Source: Platanthera guangdongensis (Eukaryota; Streptophyta; Magnoliopsida; Asparagales; Orchidaceae). From it: a stretch of 64,000 bases of DNA. The translations under genes were made by a program, and so were the position numbers. The DNA lies in assembly GCA_039583875.1 (NCBI GenBank), contig CM077153.1:115316568-115380567 (forward strand), written 5' to 3'. Below are positions 45,325 through 56,539 of this stretch, one piece after another; position 1 is the stretch's first letter, and every line of letters begins with the position of its first letter. Under the pieces are notes generated by a model. The model was not told where the DNA came from and did no database searches. It worked only from the letters and a program-made list of their open reading frames with translations.

Positions 45325-47244
45325 TGATGGGCTAAAACCCGAACAGGCAAGTGTACCTGTCGAATTGTAGTATCAAGGTCGTATTTAAACACGGGGTTGT
45401 CAAGTACTGCTACTCACGCTTGAACTATTATCCTACCGAAAGAAAGTGGGTTTTGAGAAATTTTTCGGAGAAAAACTAAAGATAATTTTTAGACGGAAAA
45501 CTTATAATAAAAAGTTAGCATTCGATCGAAGATTCATCATGAAATGAGATGAGAGGGATGAAAAGACATAGTTTTAAATTTGCAAATCATACTCGACCGT
45601 GACGGATCCGAAATTAGGAAATAATCTCGCTAGGGCATTAAATCCCCTGACTTATAGGCGTTTTGACCGAAATCTCTTTCAAGTCAAAAAGGCCTAAAGC
45701 CGCATTATCGAGGTGACCCGTACTATTGGATTTGACTCCAATCCGGAAGATTTACGTCATCCTATCTCTAGGGTTGCGTTCAACTCCTTCCTTCTTTGAG
45801 TGATCTTTCACATTCACGAGCCTCTCGGCTACTCAAATATGAGATCCAAAGCCTACTACCGTATACCAGAAATACGGAGTCGACGTGAGAGAAATCAAAG
45901 AAGGATCGAGTAAAATTTAGACAAAAATAAAACTAAGAAATAAAAGAAAACCTCATCTCATTTCATGGATCCTCATGATCAAATGCTAAAAAAAGATTAG
46001 CTATGCATAGTTGAGGAAGAAAACACAATAAAAGGAAGAGAGTTCATATTCATTGATTAATAAAAATGGAGAAGTACAAAATAATAAAGAGGCAAGATTA
46101 TGCTACCAAAGAAAGATTACACTAACAAAAGCAAATGTTACACTAATAAAAACTTAACAACATGTAAGAAACATAAAAGAAAGCACTCTCTCTTGAACTA
46201 GTACTTCACTTGCTCTCCCCAAAATCCAACCTCAAAGCATGAGACTATGGTGCCTTTTATAGATGAGGAGGGAAGATTCTAGATGGGAATAAATTTAAAT
46301 GGCAAGGGGGGGTGGCCGGCCATGTAAAGGGAGAGATGTTCATGCATGACATTAAATGAGGGAGAGAGAAAAATGGGAGGTTCATTGCATTTCATTTATG
46401 GGGATGATAAGAGAGAATGTAAAGTAGAGAGGGGGATGAATGATAATAAAGAGTGGAAAAAAATAATAAAAAGGAGAGAGAGGAAACATGGGGTGGTAAG
46501 TGGCCGGCCATGCATGAGAAAATGGATACATGCATGCAATAAATGAGAGGGAGAGAGAGAGGGCATGCATGAATGTGGCCGACCAATACAATTGAGTGGG
46601 CTGCATTTGTAGAGGGTCAGATCTTAAAAAGGGATGCACTGAAGTGAAGGGGGGCTGCACCATTGAAGTGGGCTGCACCACTTGGATCTTTGAAGTGGGT
46701 TGGATCTCTTGGAGTAAGGAGGAGGCCAGGTTGCACCAATGAGCTGCATGGGCTCGGGTTGTGTCAAGGAGGGGCTGGACTTCATCATGATGTGCTTCAA
46801 GGGAAAGGGCCAAGCTGCTCCAAACTTCAAGGGTTGCATGATGGAGGGCCGGCCATGCACTTCAAGGGCTCGGGTTGCTCCATTGAAGTAAAGGGCTGCA
46901 TGCATGTTGGACTTGAGCTCGGGTAGGGCTTGAAGGAGGCTTGGGCTCACCAATGAAGGCCGACCATATGAGAGGGCTGCACCATGTGGGCTCCAACCTA
47001 TAAAAATAAAATAGAATAGAATGTTAAGTTTATGTTTCAACAAACATATAAACTAAGACAAACAACATAATAAAAATTTTTATAATTAAACCAAATAGGA
47101 TGTATAAAATAAGGAATTAAAACATAACATTCAAAAAAAATAGAAATTGAAACATAACAAACTTAAAATACATGAAAATATAATTAATCCTAGGAATATT
47201 TAAGCTAATTTAACCCAAAAATCGATGACTAAAACTAGTCATCA
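45325..47244 (-). mobile_element. 5' LTR of the non-autonomous element
   Basis: 1,920 bp, inner end next to the PBS, outer end next to the tgtcc duplication at 47245. Confidence 0.92.
46254..46262 (-). promoter_or_regulatory. TATA box of the non-autonomous 5' LTR
   Basis: The minus strand reads CTATAAAAGGCACC, about 985 bp from the LTR start, giving a long U3. Confidence 0.7.
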
Positions 47245-47295
47245 TGTCCTCCCGTCATCGAGCCTGCTGGAAATTTTCTGTGCTAACCACTCTCC

Positions 47296-47312
47296 ACGCT
47301 CACCGCACCAAA
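47296..47312 (-). other. PBS-like site of the Tat-like element
   Basis: The minus strand reads TTGGTGCGGTGAGCGTGG right after the LTR end ...TTTCAACA. The first 13 bases recur at the same position beside a second LTR at 51996-52010, which supports a shared primer. I could not identify the tRNA. Confidence 0.65.
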
Positions 47313-47580
47313 ATGTTGAAACCAAAAACCGGTCTCTGTGGACTTCACCCTTGGGGAAGGGGGTGATCGTACATCTACTTCTTTCCCACAAGCAAAATGA
47401 CAAATGAAGCAAAGAGGACCAAACCCAAGGGCTTGGCGAGGAGGACCCACCACACACCCAGAAGATCTTAGAGCACTTCCCCTCCTTAGCCAAAGGCCGA
47501 GCTAAGGCTACATCAGAAAGTGCTAAAAGACTAAGGAACAAGTGAGTATGAAAGCATGCCTTCTGAGGTGCCCCTTGGGT

Positions 47581-47591
47581 CTTATTTATAG
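47581..47591 (-). promoter_or_regulatory. TATA box of the Tat-like 5' LTR
   Basis: The minus strand reads CTATAAATAAG, about 845 bp downstream of the LTR start, which gives a short R-U5. Confidence 0.7.
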
Positions 47592-47999
47592 ATTTCTGGA
47601 AATGGCCTGCAAATAGCCAACCTCCGCTGTTTTGGACAGTTATGTGTAGCCCAACTTGGTCTGCTAATAGTACAACTCTGTTGTTCTAACAAGCTATTCG
47701 CACTCATGGGAAGGGCATCCAGGTAATTTTACCTCTGGGCCCCACTGGGCAGGTCCCATGGATATGGAGGTCAGCTCGCCACTACTCTTCACGTCCAGGG
47801 GGCGGGTGCGTCCTCGCTCCCGCAGCTCGCCTTTTCCGCTTAGGCGAGCACGAGCCAGGCCACTGAGACCCGCCAATGCCTCTACCGAGGCAGGCTGATA
47901 ACCAGGTCGCTTGTAGAAGAGCGGGCTGGCCCGGTCTCAAACTGCCGTTGTGGGAGCCCCGGAGGGGGGCGCGCTGATCTGGACCCATCGAACCCAACC

Positions 48000-48260
48000 C
48001 CGAATGTTAGTTCGACGAATACCATGCCCAAACTCTGCTTGACGAATGCGGACCACAACTCTGCTCGACGAATGTCGAGCCCATACTCTGCTTGATGAAT
48101 GCTGAGCCCAAACTCTGCTCGGCGAATGCCGAGCCCAAACTTTGCTCGATGAATGCTGAGCCCAAACTCTGCTCGGCGAATGCCGAGCCCAAACTTTGCT
48201 CGACGAATGCTGAGCTCAAACTCTGCTCGACGAATGTTGATCTCGAACTCTGCTTGACGA
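48000..48260. repeat. 27-bp tandem repeat in the Tat-like 5' LTR
   Basis: About nine units. Unit order and variants differ from the 3' LTR array at 31066-31290, so the arrays have changed since insertion. Confidence 0.85.
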
Positions 48261-48435
48261 ACTCAAGGCGCGATAGAGAGGGGGGAGGGGCCCGCTCGCG
48301 CGGCTCGCCCGCCTGACTTGGGCGAGAGCGAGCTGGCCATCCGCTGCCTGCCCGCCTGTTGTTCTGGTGCGGGCAGGGTGCCCGGGTCCGCTCGTCTGGC
48401 CTAGCGAGCCCACTCGGCGAACACGGGGTTGTACA

Positions 48436-49178
48436 CTAACTTTTTCTCCTTCTTTGAATATTGCTTTTCCAAGGTTCCCCAGGACCTTCTTTTTGCCTGA
48501 CAGGTGTTATTTGATGTGGGATGACCACACTACTACGACTTGGATTATGGGGACAGAATTTCCCCCTCTTGCAGCTGCCTTCGACTATTTTCCCCTCTCG
48601 GACCACTCATCGGTGATGAGTAATTTTGAGCGGGGGAGGATTGATAGCGACGATGTCCCACCTTTTGTTCGTGGTGTTGTTCGTGACCGGTTCGGTGGCA
48701 ACGCCAACTCAACGCATTATTCTGGCTGCCATCGCCACTTGACTTTTGAAGACGTTGATGTACGTTGCCTCGAAATATTTGCCAAGCTTGAAGAGTTGAA
48801 GTTTGCCGGGACATCCTCCGCCAACACCGCGTTAAGTCTCCGTCAAAGTTCAAGAAAGTTTTATTTCAGCATTTATAAATTCCTGCAATTAAGAGTTGAA
48901 GTTTGCCGTGACATCCTCTGCCAACGCCGCGTCAAGTCTCCGTCAGAGTTCATGAAAGTTTTATTTCGGCATTTTTAAATTCATGCAATTAATTCCAGCA
49001 TTTATTTTTTGTAATTTTAATTCAGTTTTTTTTATTCTGTGTGGATGGCCTAGATTAGATCTCATGATGGGTGGCCATGATTTGGTTTGTAAGAACTTTA
49101 TATATTCATATTATACTAATGAAAAGGAGAAGATTGATGAATGAAAAATTGGAAACCTAAAATTTCAAATTGAAATTC
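48436..49178 (+). repeat. Dispersed repeat with an unrecognised short frame
   Basis: From 48640 this matches 17645-18225. A frame from about 48511 reads MWDDHTTTTWIMGTEFPPL and VVRDRFGGNANSTHYSG before stopping near 48978. The second half is a 97-bp duplication (48796 and 48893). I do not recognise the frame. Both copies end at the same TTCAAATTGAAAT phrase, which may mark an element border. Confidence 0.6.
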
Positions 49179-50040
49179 CCCCCTCCTCTCTTGCTTCCCT
49201 CTTTGGCCGTCGGCCTCCTTCCCCCTTCCCTTGTGGTTTGACCACCTTCTTCCCCCCTCTCCCTTCCTCGATTCTCCACCTTAACTCTCCGTCTCCTCTC
49301 CAAATGATTTGCAACAAGCAAAGGTGATATCTCCCCCTTGAAGGAATTCAGCCTAGCCTTGGATCTACCTCTTGGATTAGGCCAACCCATCATCTTCGCC
49401 TTGAAGATTTCGACCAACCAAGGAGTTCAATCTTGGTGGATTTCGGCCAAGGTGCAAGGCCCTCCATGGTTTCGTGGAACCATCTCCGACATGAAGGAAG
49501 GCAGACGAGTTTCTCTCCATTCAGCGTGACTCTGGCAGAGCCATAGAAGAGCGGGGCATTTTTTTTAATCGGAATCATCCATTCCGATTGGGGTAACGAA
49601 ATTTCTACCTTTTAAGCGTTTATCTCATAGATTAATTCTTGTGGTGGTTTTCTTTGGCGTTGCCTATGAACTTTGAATTCGTCGTGGTTTTGATCTGAAC
49701 GACTTTGTTATTTTCTGTTGATCTATTTATATTCGTGGGGATTGATGGACCTCATTTTATTTTTATTGGGAGAGATATATCGCTTTTTGAATCGTTTATT
49801 TTCGGTGGATCTCTTTTGGTACAACACACGCTCGAACGGATCGGGTCGATCCATTTCGTTTGAGAGAATATTGGTTCATCGTCTCTATTTGATCTCTAAG
49901 GGTGTAGCGAACTCGTGTGTTAGCATTAAATTGATATTATTGTGAATCGGGTGTGTTGCGTTTAAATTGTGCGAGTGTAGAATTGGAACGAGTGAGAACA
50001 ATTCAGTGTTTTGTCTGTTGCGGTTTGTCGGGAGACGTAA
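49179..50040. other. Non-coding stretch, possible LTR U5/UTR
   Basis: Starts with a pyrimidine-rich run and becomes AT-rich with GTGTGTTAGCATTAAATTG and similar phrases. No coding signal or clear terminus was found. Confidence 0.35.
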
Positions 50041-50354
50041 CCTGCATCAGTCAATGTAGGGGCTCGGTCTTACAATGATGCTTAAATCCTGATGCGTCGT
50101 CCCATCATCCACCCTGGGCTTTTTAGGAGAATCATGTCGGATGCAGGTTTCCCAAACCGATCATGGAGATCGCTTTCTGCCTACTATGCATGCTTGGTAC
50201 GCTTTCAAGAAGAGAAGCTAAAGCCTCATATTTCAGGGTGTTAGAGAAATATTATCGATATATAAGTGTGAACAAGTGTACCATTCCATCCTATAGGTAG
50301 AACCCTTTTAGGTTATCATAACTCCAAGTATTTGAGAAGATGACATGAATAACA
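50041..50354. other. UTR-like stretch related to 17203-17340
   Basis: Shares AGGGGCTCGGTC, GCGTCCCATC-like and GGAGATCG blocks with 17203-17340. No gene. Confidence 0.45.
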
Positions 50355-51060
50355 TGACGGTCTAGTTGCTGAAGCGATAACCTCATGCGTTTAAACTTGC
50401 AGAATCGAACCGAACACCATAGTCGATGAAGTAGTGATCTCGCGAGTATGAAACTCACCAAATTAAATGAGTGCACTATAGCTATCGAAGAGATAAGCTC
50501 GCGAGTATGAAACTCGCGGAACTAAAGAGAGCACCTAGTTGCTGAAGAGATCCTCTTGCGAGTATGGAACTCGCAGAATTAAGGAGAGCACATGGTTGTC
50601 GAAGAGACCCTCTCCCGAGTATGGAACTCACGGAATTGAAGAGAGCATTTGGTTGTTGAAGAGATCCTCTCCTGAGTATGGAACTCGTGAAATTGAAGAG
50701 AGCACTTGGTTGCTGAAGAGATCTCTCCCGAGTATGAAACTCGTGGAATTGAAGAGAGCACCTAGCTGTTGAAGAGATCCTCTCTCGAGTATGGAACTCG
50801 CGGTATTGAAGAGAGCACCTAGCTGTTGAAGAGATCCTCTCCCGAGTATGTAACTCGTAGAATTGAAGAGAGCACCTAGCTGTTGAAGAGATCACCTCGC
50901 GAGTATGAAACTCACAAAATTGAAGAGAGCACCTAGCTGTTGAAGAGATCCTCTCCCGAGTATGGAACTCACGGAATTGAAGAGAGTACTTGGTTGTTGA
51001 AGAGATCACCTCGTGAGTATATAACTCGCGGAATTGAAGAGAGAACTTGGTAATCATGAA
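50355..51060. repeat. 57-bp tandem array, about 12 units
   Basis: Units contain CTGTTGAAGAGATCCTCTCC, CGAGTATGGAACTCGCGGAA and TTGAAGAGAGCACCTAG. Open frames through it on the minus strand follow from the 57-bp (19-codon) period and are not treated as a gene. Confidence 0.9.
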
Positions 51061-51995
51061 GACATCACGAGTAGGAGCTCATAGAATACTAGCTTGAAGA
51101 TGCCATGAGTAAGCCGTCTTATGGAATATAGGTTGTCAAAGGAGATCATCATAGGTAGGAGCTTGTAGAGCACCTCGTATGTTTTTCCCTGGAGGTGAAT
51201 ATGTCGTGATTCGCCATGTTTGTCAGCAATATAAAAAGTACTCACGGGATTTACCAAAGCACCCATAAGTATGAACATGTATGAAAAGCACCACTATTGA
51301 AAAAGGAGATGAACTAGGATGAGGGTAAGTGTCAATCCTGACATTAGAACCCCTACGCAAAGTTTTCGGGGGTTCCGCTGCCTAGTCAGCGGACGGGGGT
51401 CAGCCCTAGGAATTTTTTTAATTTTCCACTCCCAACTAGACCAGATTCCGAGCTATCCCAACCTTGTGAGCAAGTCGCCTGCGGAACTCGCCTATGGACG
51501 AGTAATAAAGATACTCGCCCCTTCAACTCGCTTTTGGGCGAGAAAAGAAAGATACTCGCCTCTTCACCTGCAGAACTCGCATATGAACGAGTAACAAGGA
51601 AGCTCGCCAACCTGCAAACAGGACACCTGCGAGTTGATTTGGAGCTCGTTGTATGAAGCTCGCTAGAGCATATCGCCATCTACAACCCGCCTGCATGAAC
51701 TTGCTAGCATATACTCGCTAACTGAAGTCATCATCTGAAACTTGTCTAAGGAGGTCGTGATCTGGAACTTGCTTATGAGCAAGTAATAGGTAAGCTCGCC
51801 CTATGAAGCCGTCGAACCTGAAAGTCGCCATCGTGAACTCGCCTATGGGCGAGTAACCAAGAAACTCGCCCACCTTGCCAAGAACTCGCCCACCTTGTTG
51901 AATGCTCGCGAGTTCTCGCCTTTGATCTCCAACTCTCCATCTTAAACTATGAAGTCTTCTCACAAAAAATTCTTCCTCGACTACTATCCACCCTC
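51061..51995. other. 5' UTR-like stretch of a second Tat-like element
   Basis: No gene seen. Repeated phrases such as ACTCGCCTATGGGCGAGTAA (inverted CTCGCC/GGGCGAG halves) recur between 51485 and 51910. On the minus strand it follows the PBS at 51996, so it would be the element's leader. Confidence 0.45.
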
Positions 51996-52011
51996 ACCGC
52001 ACCAAGTGTTG
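51996..52011 (-). other. PBS-like site of a second Tat-like element
   Basis: The minus strand reads TTGGTGCGGTGAGGGTGG one base after an LTR end ...TTCAACA. The first 13 bases are identical to the site at 47296-47312. Confidence 0.6.
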
Positions 52012-52012
52012 A

Positions 52013-52345
52013 AGTTGGTAAAATTCCCTACTCCAAAAATTCAGATCAAGGCAGCCTAAGATTACTGATTTTACTATCTGATGTCACAGATCAAGTGGCT
52101 AGCACGAGAGAGAGAAAACTTTCTATAAGCACCGGGATTTTAAGTGTCTTTCCTCGTACCCATGAGGTCCTATTTATAGGGAAATCATGGGGGAGGGGGT
52201 GAGTCTTATTTATAGCTCACCCCCTAGCGACTAGGCGACTTCCTAGGGGAGCTCGCACGGCTAGAAGAGCAGTTGGCCTAGTCGCCTACCTGACGAGTAT
52301 GTGCGGGGAGCTCGCCATACTCGCCCAGGCCTTCTGCTGCATGGC
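52013..52345 (-). mobile_element. 5' LTR fragment of a second Tat-like element
   Basis: Minus-strand end TTCAACA next to a PBS. Two TATA-like boxes (CTATAAATA near 52170-52179 and 52205-52214). The rest of the LTR is cut off by the copia fragment that starts near 52350. Confidence 0.6.
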
Positions 52346-52369
52346 ACGCTGACTCTAATCTCCATCTTG

Positions 52370-53413
52370 ATTTGTGCTTTAAAGCAGAGTCCACGAGCTT
52401 GGTTTGAAAAGTTTTGTGGAGTTGTTTCTCTTTTTAGGTTCAATCGAAGTTCTGCTGATCATTCTCTGTTTATACGCAAGACTACTAAAGGCCTTGTGGT
52501 TCTTGCTGTCTATGTTGATGATATACTTCTTACTAGTAATGATAAAGAAGGCATTGATCTGGCAATATGACATCTTCGACAACATTTTGTTACTAAGGAT
52601 ATGTGAACTCTAAAGTACTTTCCGGGAATTGAGATTTCACGAAAGCGGAACTCTGTGGCTCTTTTGCAGTGAAAGTATGCGCTAGAACTCTTAAAGGAAA
52701 CTGGTCTTCTTGACACAAAACATGCTCGTTGCACAATGGTTGTTGGAGATGATAAGGGGTGGACTGAAGATTCTCCTCTTCTCTCAGATTTTACTGTGTA
52801 CAGACGACTTATAGGCAAACTCGTATATCTGATTGTTACTAGACTAGATATCTGTTATGCAGTTTAGAAGGTCAGCCAATTTATGCAGAATTCTAGAGAG
52901 TGTCATCTACGTTCTGCCATAAAAATTCTGGAGTATGTGAAATGGGCTCAAGGAAAGGGCTTGCTGTTTCAGAAGCATAATCATTTTAAGATTAAACTGT
53001 ATTCTGATGATAGCTATGCTGATAACAAAGAAGATAAAAAATCTACATCAGGTTTTTGCACCTTTGTAGGAAGAAACCTTGTTAGCTGGAAAAGCAAGAA
53101 GTAGTTGGTAGTTTCAAGGTCAAGTGCGAAAGCTGAGTATATGAGCATGACTTCAACAACTTATGAGTTGAAGTGGTTGCGAGTGTTTATTCTTGACTTG
53201 AGAGAAGTTTATGATCATCATCTTCTTATGTTCTGTGATAATAAAGCCGTTATTTATATATCAAAGAATCCTGTTTTTCATGAGAGGACAAAGTACATTG
53301 AAGTTGTTCGAGAAGATGTGTTGAAGAATCAGATCTGTATACCCTTTGTCACTTCCGATAAAGAACTGACAGACTTACTCATGAAACCAGTTTTTCGCTT
53401 CAGATGTTTGTAG
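52370..53413 (+). pseudogene. Copia RT C-terminus and RNase H remnant
   Basis: Reads ALKQSPRAWFEKFC, FNRSSADHSLFIR and VYVDDILLTSND (catalytic YVDD intact). Then come YRRLIGKLVYLIVTR, KSTSGFCTFVGRNLVSWKSK, SAKAEYMSM and FCDNKAVIYISKNPVFHERT, the end of a Ty1/copia RT and its RNase H. In-frame stops lie near 52568, 52603, 52671, 52864 and 53103, and the protein start, integrase and gag are missing. It is followed by a PPT-like GAGGCGGAG and an LTR. This is a 5'-truncated, dead copia copy. Confidence 0.92.
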
Positions 53414-53457
53414 CAAGCTGGACATGGTTGACATATACGCTCTAACTTGAGGCGGAG

Positions 53458-54135
53458 TATTAGAGTTTGGCGGTTTGGTAGTCTAGTCAGGCGATTAGCT
53501 GTTTGGGCAATATGTCAGTTTGTCTAGGCGGTCTGGTTGTCTGGTAACTTGTCTTAGCAGATATGGTCTGAGAGCTACCCACAACAACGGTCTGATAGTT
53601 AGCCGCAGTAGTGGTATGTTGGAGCTTGAGAAGATATCTAGCTGCATCGGTCTGCTACTCTCAACGGTCTGGTGGTTTGCCTCAGCGGTATGGTAGTGAA
53701 CCTCAGCCAGCAGTCAGGAGGATAGCAGCAGTGACGATCTGAGAGATACTCGCAGCATCGGCCTGGGTGTTAGCCACAACTGCAATATGGTGGCAACCCA
53801 CAGTTGTGGTCTGGTGGCTTGCCGCAGCAGCTGTCTGATGGTTAGCCGCGACTGCGGTCTTGTCGGTACCCGCAGTTGCAGTCTGGTGGCCTGCACCGGC
53901 GGAGTTCCCTGGCAGTCTGACGACTTTCCTCTGTTGCTGTTGAGTGATTAGTTGTTCTTTGTATAGTGTGCGGTTTGACGTTGTCAAACCGCATAGGCCG
54001 CGCGAATTGTATATAGTCCCACATCGTTTATTGTATTCTCCCATCTCCCCTGTTTTTTATAAATAAGGGGACATATTTATGTAATAATTATCTTTTTTGA
54101 AGCAATAAAATTTATCTTTATTTAACTCTTTTTCA
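53458..54135 (+). mobile_element. Copia 3' LTR
   Basis: Starts TATTAGAG (TGTTAGAG expected) after GAGGCGGAG and ends near TTTTTCA. Has a TATA box (TTTTATAAATAAGG near 54055) and AATAAA near 54105. The U3 holds imperfect repeats of a CCGCAGTTGCGGTCTGGTGG-like phrase. Confidence 0.65.
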
Positions 54136-54136
54136 C

Positions 54137-55059
54137 ATGAAACATGCATAGTTCCCTCCGATCTCAACTAAGTTTTTGTTGTTGTTGATGTTTATAAATC
54201 GTACTTGATCACTCTCATGCATCCCTTTGACAATATTTGATTCTCTATCATGGAACTATGTTTTTGAGGATTCTTATGTTTCAATTGGATACATAATTTT
54301 TTTTTTATATTTTAGAGTTTGTTGATTTTTGTTTAATTGTTTTAATATATTTTTGTTAGACAATCACTTGCTCCTTGAGAAGCTATTTACTTGTTACGTT
54401 TTCTCTATCTTGTTATATATTTTTAAATTTTTATTCCATAATGTGATCATTTTGCTATTGTGCAACTTGTGTGGGCACACCATGAGTGTGCAAATTGTAT
54501 GAAAATGTTATAAGCATTTTACAGTAATATTTAGAAGGTGTTTTAAGTGCTCCGCAATTTTAAAATTTGCATAAATTCACAAAAAATAAGTATAACAAGG
54601 AGATGTGCATTCAATTTGACTATTTATTTATTTAAGTGCAAATCCAAAAAAATTAAGTGCAAATTAAAATGTTAGGTGCGGCCTACTTATAAAAACAAAA
54701 CAAAGTTCATTCTGGAGTGAGGTGGAGGGAAGATAGCATTCTCGCAAATATCCCTCACCCCTCCAAGTTCTTCTGTGTTGTGCTTTGTCCGTGCTGCGAC
54801 GATTAAGCCTGCCTGAATCGTGATAAAGCTTCCAGCCCACGGCATGGCGGGCCGGCAAGTCACTCAGCGGCCATGGTTAGCCTTATATAAGAAGAAATTA
54901 TTGTGTGTAGGACGAGACAGTGCGCCACTGAAGAATTTTTGAGGGCAAAATGATAAAGAGAAGAAATGTACTAACAATCTAAAAATCCCCAAAAAATAGG
55001 AGCAACTCGCAAAAAACTGCAAAAAAAAAATAAAAAATAGTGTCATTTGGTCTGCACAT
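54137..55059. other. AT-rich stretch, no gene seen
   Basis: Homopolymer runs and AT-rich DNA. A short antisense frame at 54664-54858 has no recognisable content. Confidence 0.4.
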
Positions 55060-56200
55060 AACAGCGTTCTGAATGAAACACTTGCGTCAAAGTTTAGATA
55101 TTAATTTGTCAATAGTATTTTTGTGTGAATCAGAGCAGCAAATGAGGTTGGGGTCACTCGCGGTCGTATCTGATGCAAACCTAATCTATCTACGTGTGGA
55201 ATTAGCGTTGGTTTCCCAGTACGAAGTCGTTTCGGATACCTCATACCAATACGATGACTCTCTTTCTTTTGCTCCATTGTCCCCGCGCTTGGTCAAGAGT
55301 CTCCGAGCCGAAAGACCGATCGACTGTAGGTCTCTGTTGCTGTATTCTAGGGTTTCCGGGTTTCTAGATCCAGGCGAGTTTTCTGCTTTCCTTACCAATT
55401 CGATCCCTCTGTTTCTATTAAATTTTTGTAAGTTCTCGTTTAGGGTTCATGTTCATTAGCTCTTGCATCCCTAAACATATAAATTTTAGAACTCCCGTCT
55501 ACATTTATTGCCTGGTAACCTGCTTTAAGTGGAGCTGGTGGTTGTTATTTTCATGATAATTTGCAGTGTTATATCAATTTTAATGCTTGGTTTCTTAATT
55601 TTCCTGAAATGCTCTCTTAGCTCTTTCTTGAAAAATGTCAAGTATTATTCTCGTCGCTGATATTGTTAAACATGATTCTTAACTTTTTGAGTACTTGGTA
55701 AATAGTTCTTCCTTTTGTTGGGAACTTTTGATGGAAACAAACTTGGATTCACAACTCCCATGATTAGATACTTATTACTATTGATTGGTTTACTAAGCAC
55801 ATATTTGCCTTACCTGATTTTTTGAAAGACAAAATGGAAATATGAGCGGACCATGGATGTCAATTCTTCTTCTGTTTGTCCTGTTTAAGAGCTAGATGAG
55901 ATTAATGTTTTTAAATGTCCTTCGATATGTCTGACATGTCGTCTTACTTGTAGGTTTATAGGACATAACAGTACATTTTCTTTGGAAAAAAATAGATTAT
56001 GCCATTTTGTAAAACATAGTCCGACATATCCAATTTTTTTTATAATAGTTCAACACAACTTTTGAAAATATCACATGCTATTTTATTTTATGTTACATTA
56101 GCAATATACATGCTTAAATTATCTCGATATATTGCATTATATATGTTTAAATTGATTCGACTTATTGTTTTGTTCTCTTTCGTAAGTGTTTATTCTTATA
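55060..56200 (+). other. Possible 5' UTR/first-intron remnant of a host gene
   Basis: The stretch has plant leader-like sequence (TTCTAGGGTTTCCGGG near 55345), a TTGTAAGTTC splice-donor-like site near 55428, then AT-rich intron-like DNA. A frame at 55073-55459 (128 codons) has no recognisable domain. No later exon could be found before the Helitron remnant. Weak evidence only. Confidence 0.25.
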
Positions 56201-56210
56201 ATAAATCTTC

Positions 56211-56229
56211 GCACGGGCTATGCCCGTGC
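56211..56229. other. Perfect 8-bp hairpin, Helitron-terminus type
   Basis: GCACGGGC TAT GCCCGTGC forms a stem of eight pairs with a 3-nt loop. It lies about 300 bp downstream (minus strand) of the helicase remnant, where a Helitron 3' end would be. The CTRR tetranucleotide expected just after such a hairpin is not obvious. Confidence 0.5.
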
Positions 56230-56539
56230 TCAGTGCATTTGGTTGTGAATGGGCTCCGCTCATCCATGGCTTGCTGAAGCCCGTGCGCACCCAAGGTGGC
56301 ATTGCTCGACATCTCTTGCGAACGGGCCGTGCTCTCTTGTGGGTTGCAAATTGGTTGTGTCCTTCATTGGGTTCCGAGCGAGATGCACCTATCCCTAGGT
56401 TGTGAACAGGCTTCTCATTTCCGTAGATTGCTAAAATATGAACCGAAAGAAGAATGCGAGCAGATGCCTCAAAAGGCCAAATTTCACACATTATGAGTTC
56501 AAAGATTCGAAAAATAAACTGAACATATATTAACCAATG

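Larger units (their letters stand above)
42737..47244 (-). mobile_element. Non-autonomous LTR retrotransposon (LARD-like), 4.5 kb
   Basis: Two LTRs (1,932 and 1,920 bp) flank a 656-bp internal region with no coding capacity. TGTCC at 42732-42736 and TGTCC at 47245-47249 form a perfect 5-bp target duplication. In element orientation LTRs run TGATRACTAG...GCCCATCA. A PBS-like TTTTTGGCGCTATTGCCGGG follows the 5' LTR, resembling the Athila-type PBS region, and GGAGGAATT precedes the 3' LTR. Gag and pol must come from another element. It inserted at the beginning of the Tat-like gag. Confidence 0.93.
30359..48435 (-). mobile_element. Nested Tat-like Ty3/gypsy element (18,077 bp with insertions)
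   Basis: Homologous sequences with TG...CA ends bound this region in the same orientation (47314-48435 as 5' LTR, 30359-31469 as 3' LTR). A PBS-like site follows the 5' LTR and a purine tract precedes the 3' LTR. Between them, in order on the minus strand, lie gag, protease, RT, RNase H, a second archaeal-type RNase H, integrase, a 74-bp tandem array and an antisense multi-exon gene. The second RNase H, the tandem-repeat 3' UTR and an antisense extra ORF are Tat-lineage traits. A 4.5-kb LTR element and a solo LTR are nested inside. No target duplication is visible (gttga versus ctaac), so one border may be rearranged. Confidence 0.75.
47314..48435 (-). mobile_element. 5' LTR of the Tat-like element
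   Basis: Element orientation TGTACAACC to ...TTTCAACA, 1,122 bp. Homologous to 30359-31469 over its whole length. Carries the TATA box at 47581-47591 and the 27-bp repeats at 48000-48260. Confidence 0.8.

Noticed and set aside
30354..48440. Target-site duplication for the Tat-like element
   Set aside because: Flanks read gttga and ctaac and do not match, so I do not claim one.
55073..55459. 128-codon frame as a host gene
   Set aside because: No recognisable domain, no second exon found; only leader-like sequence is suggestive.
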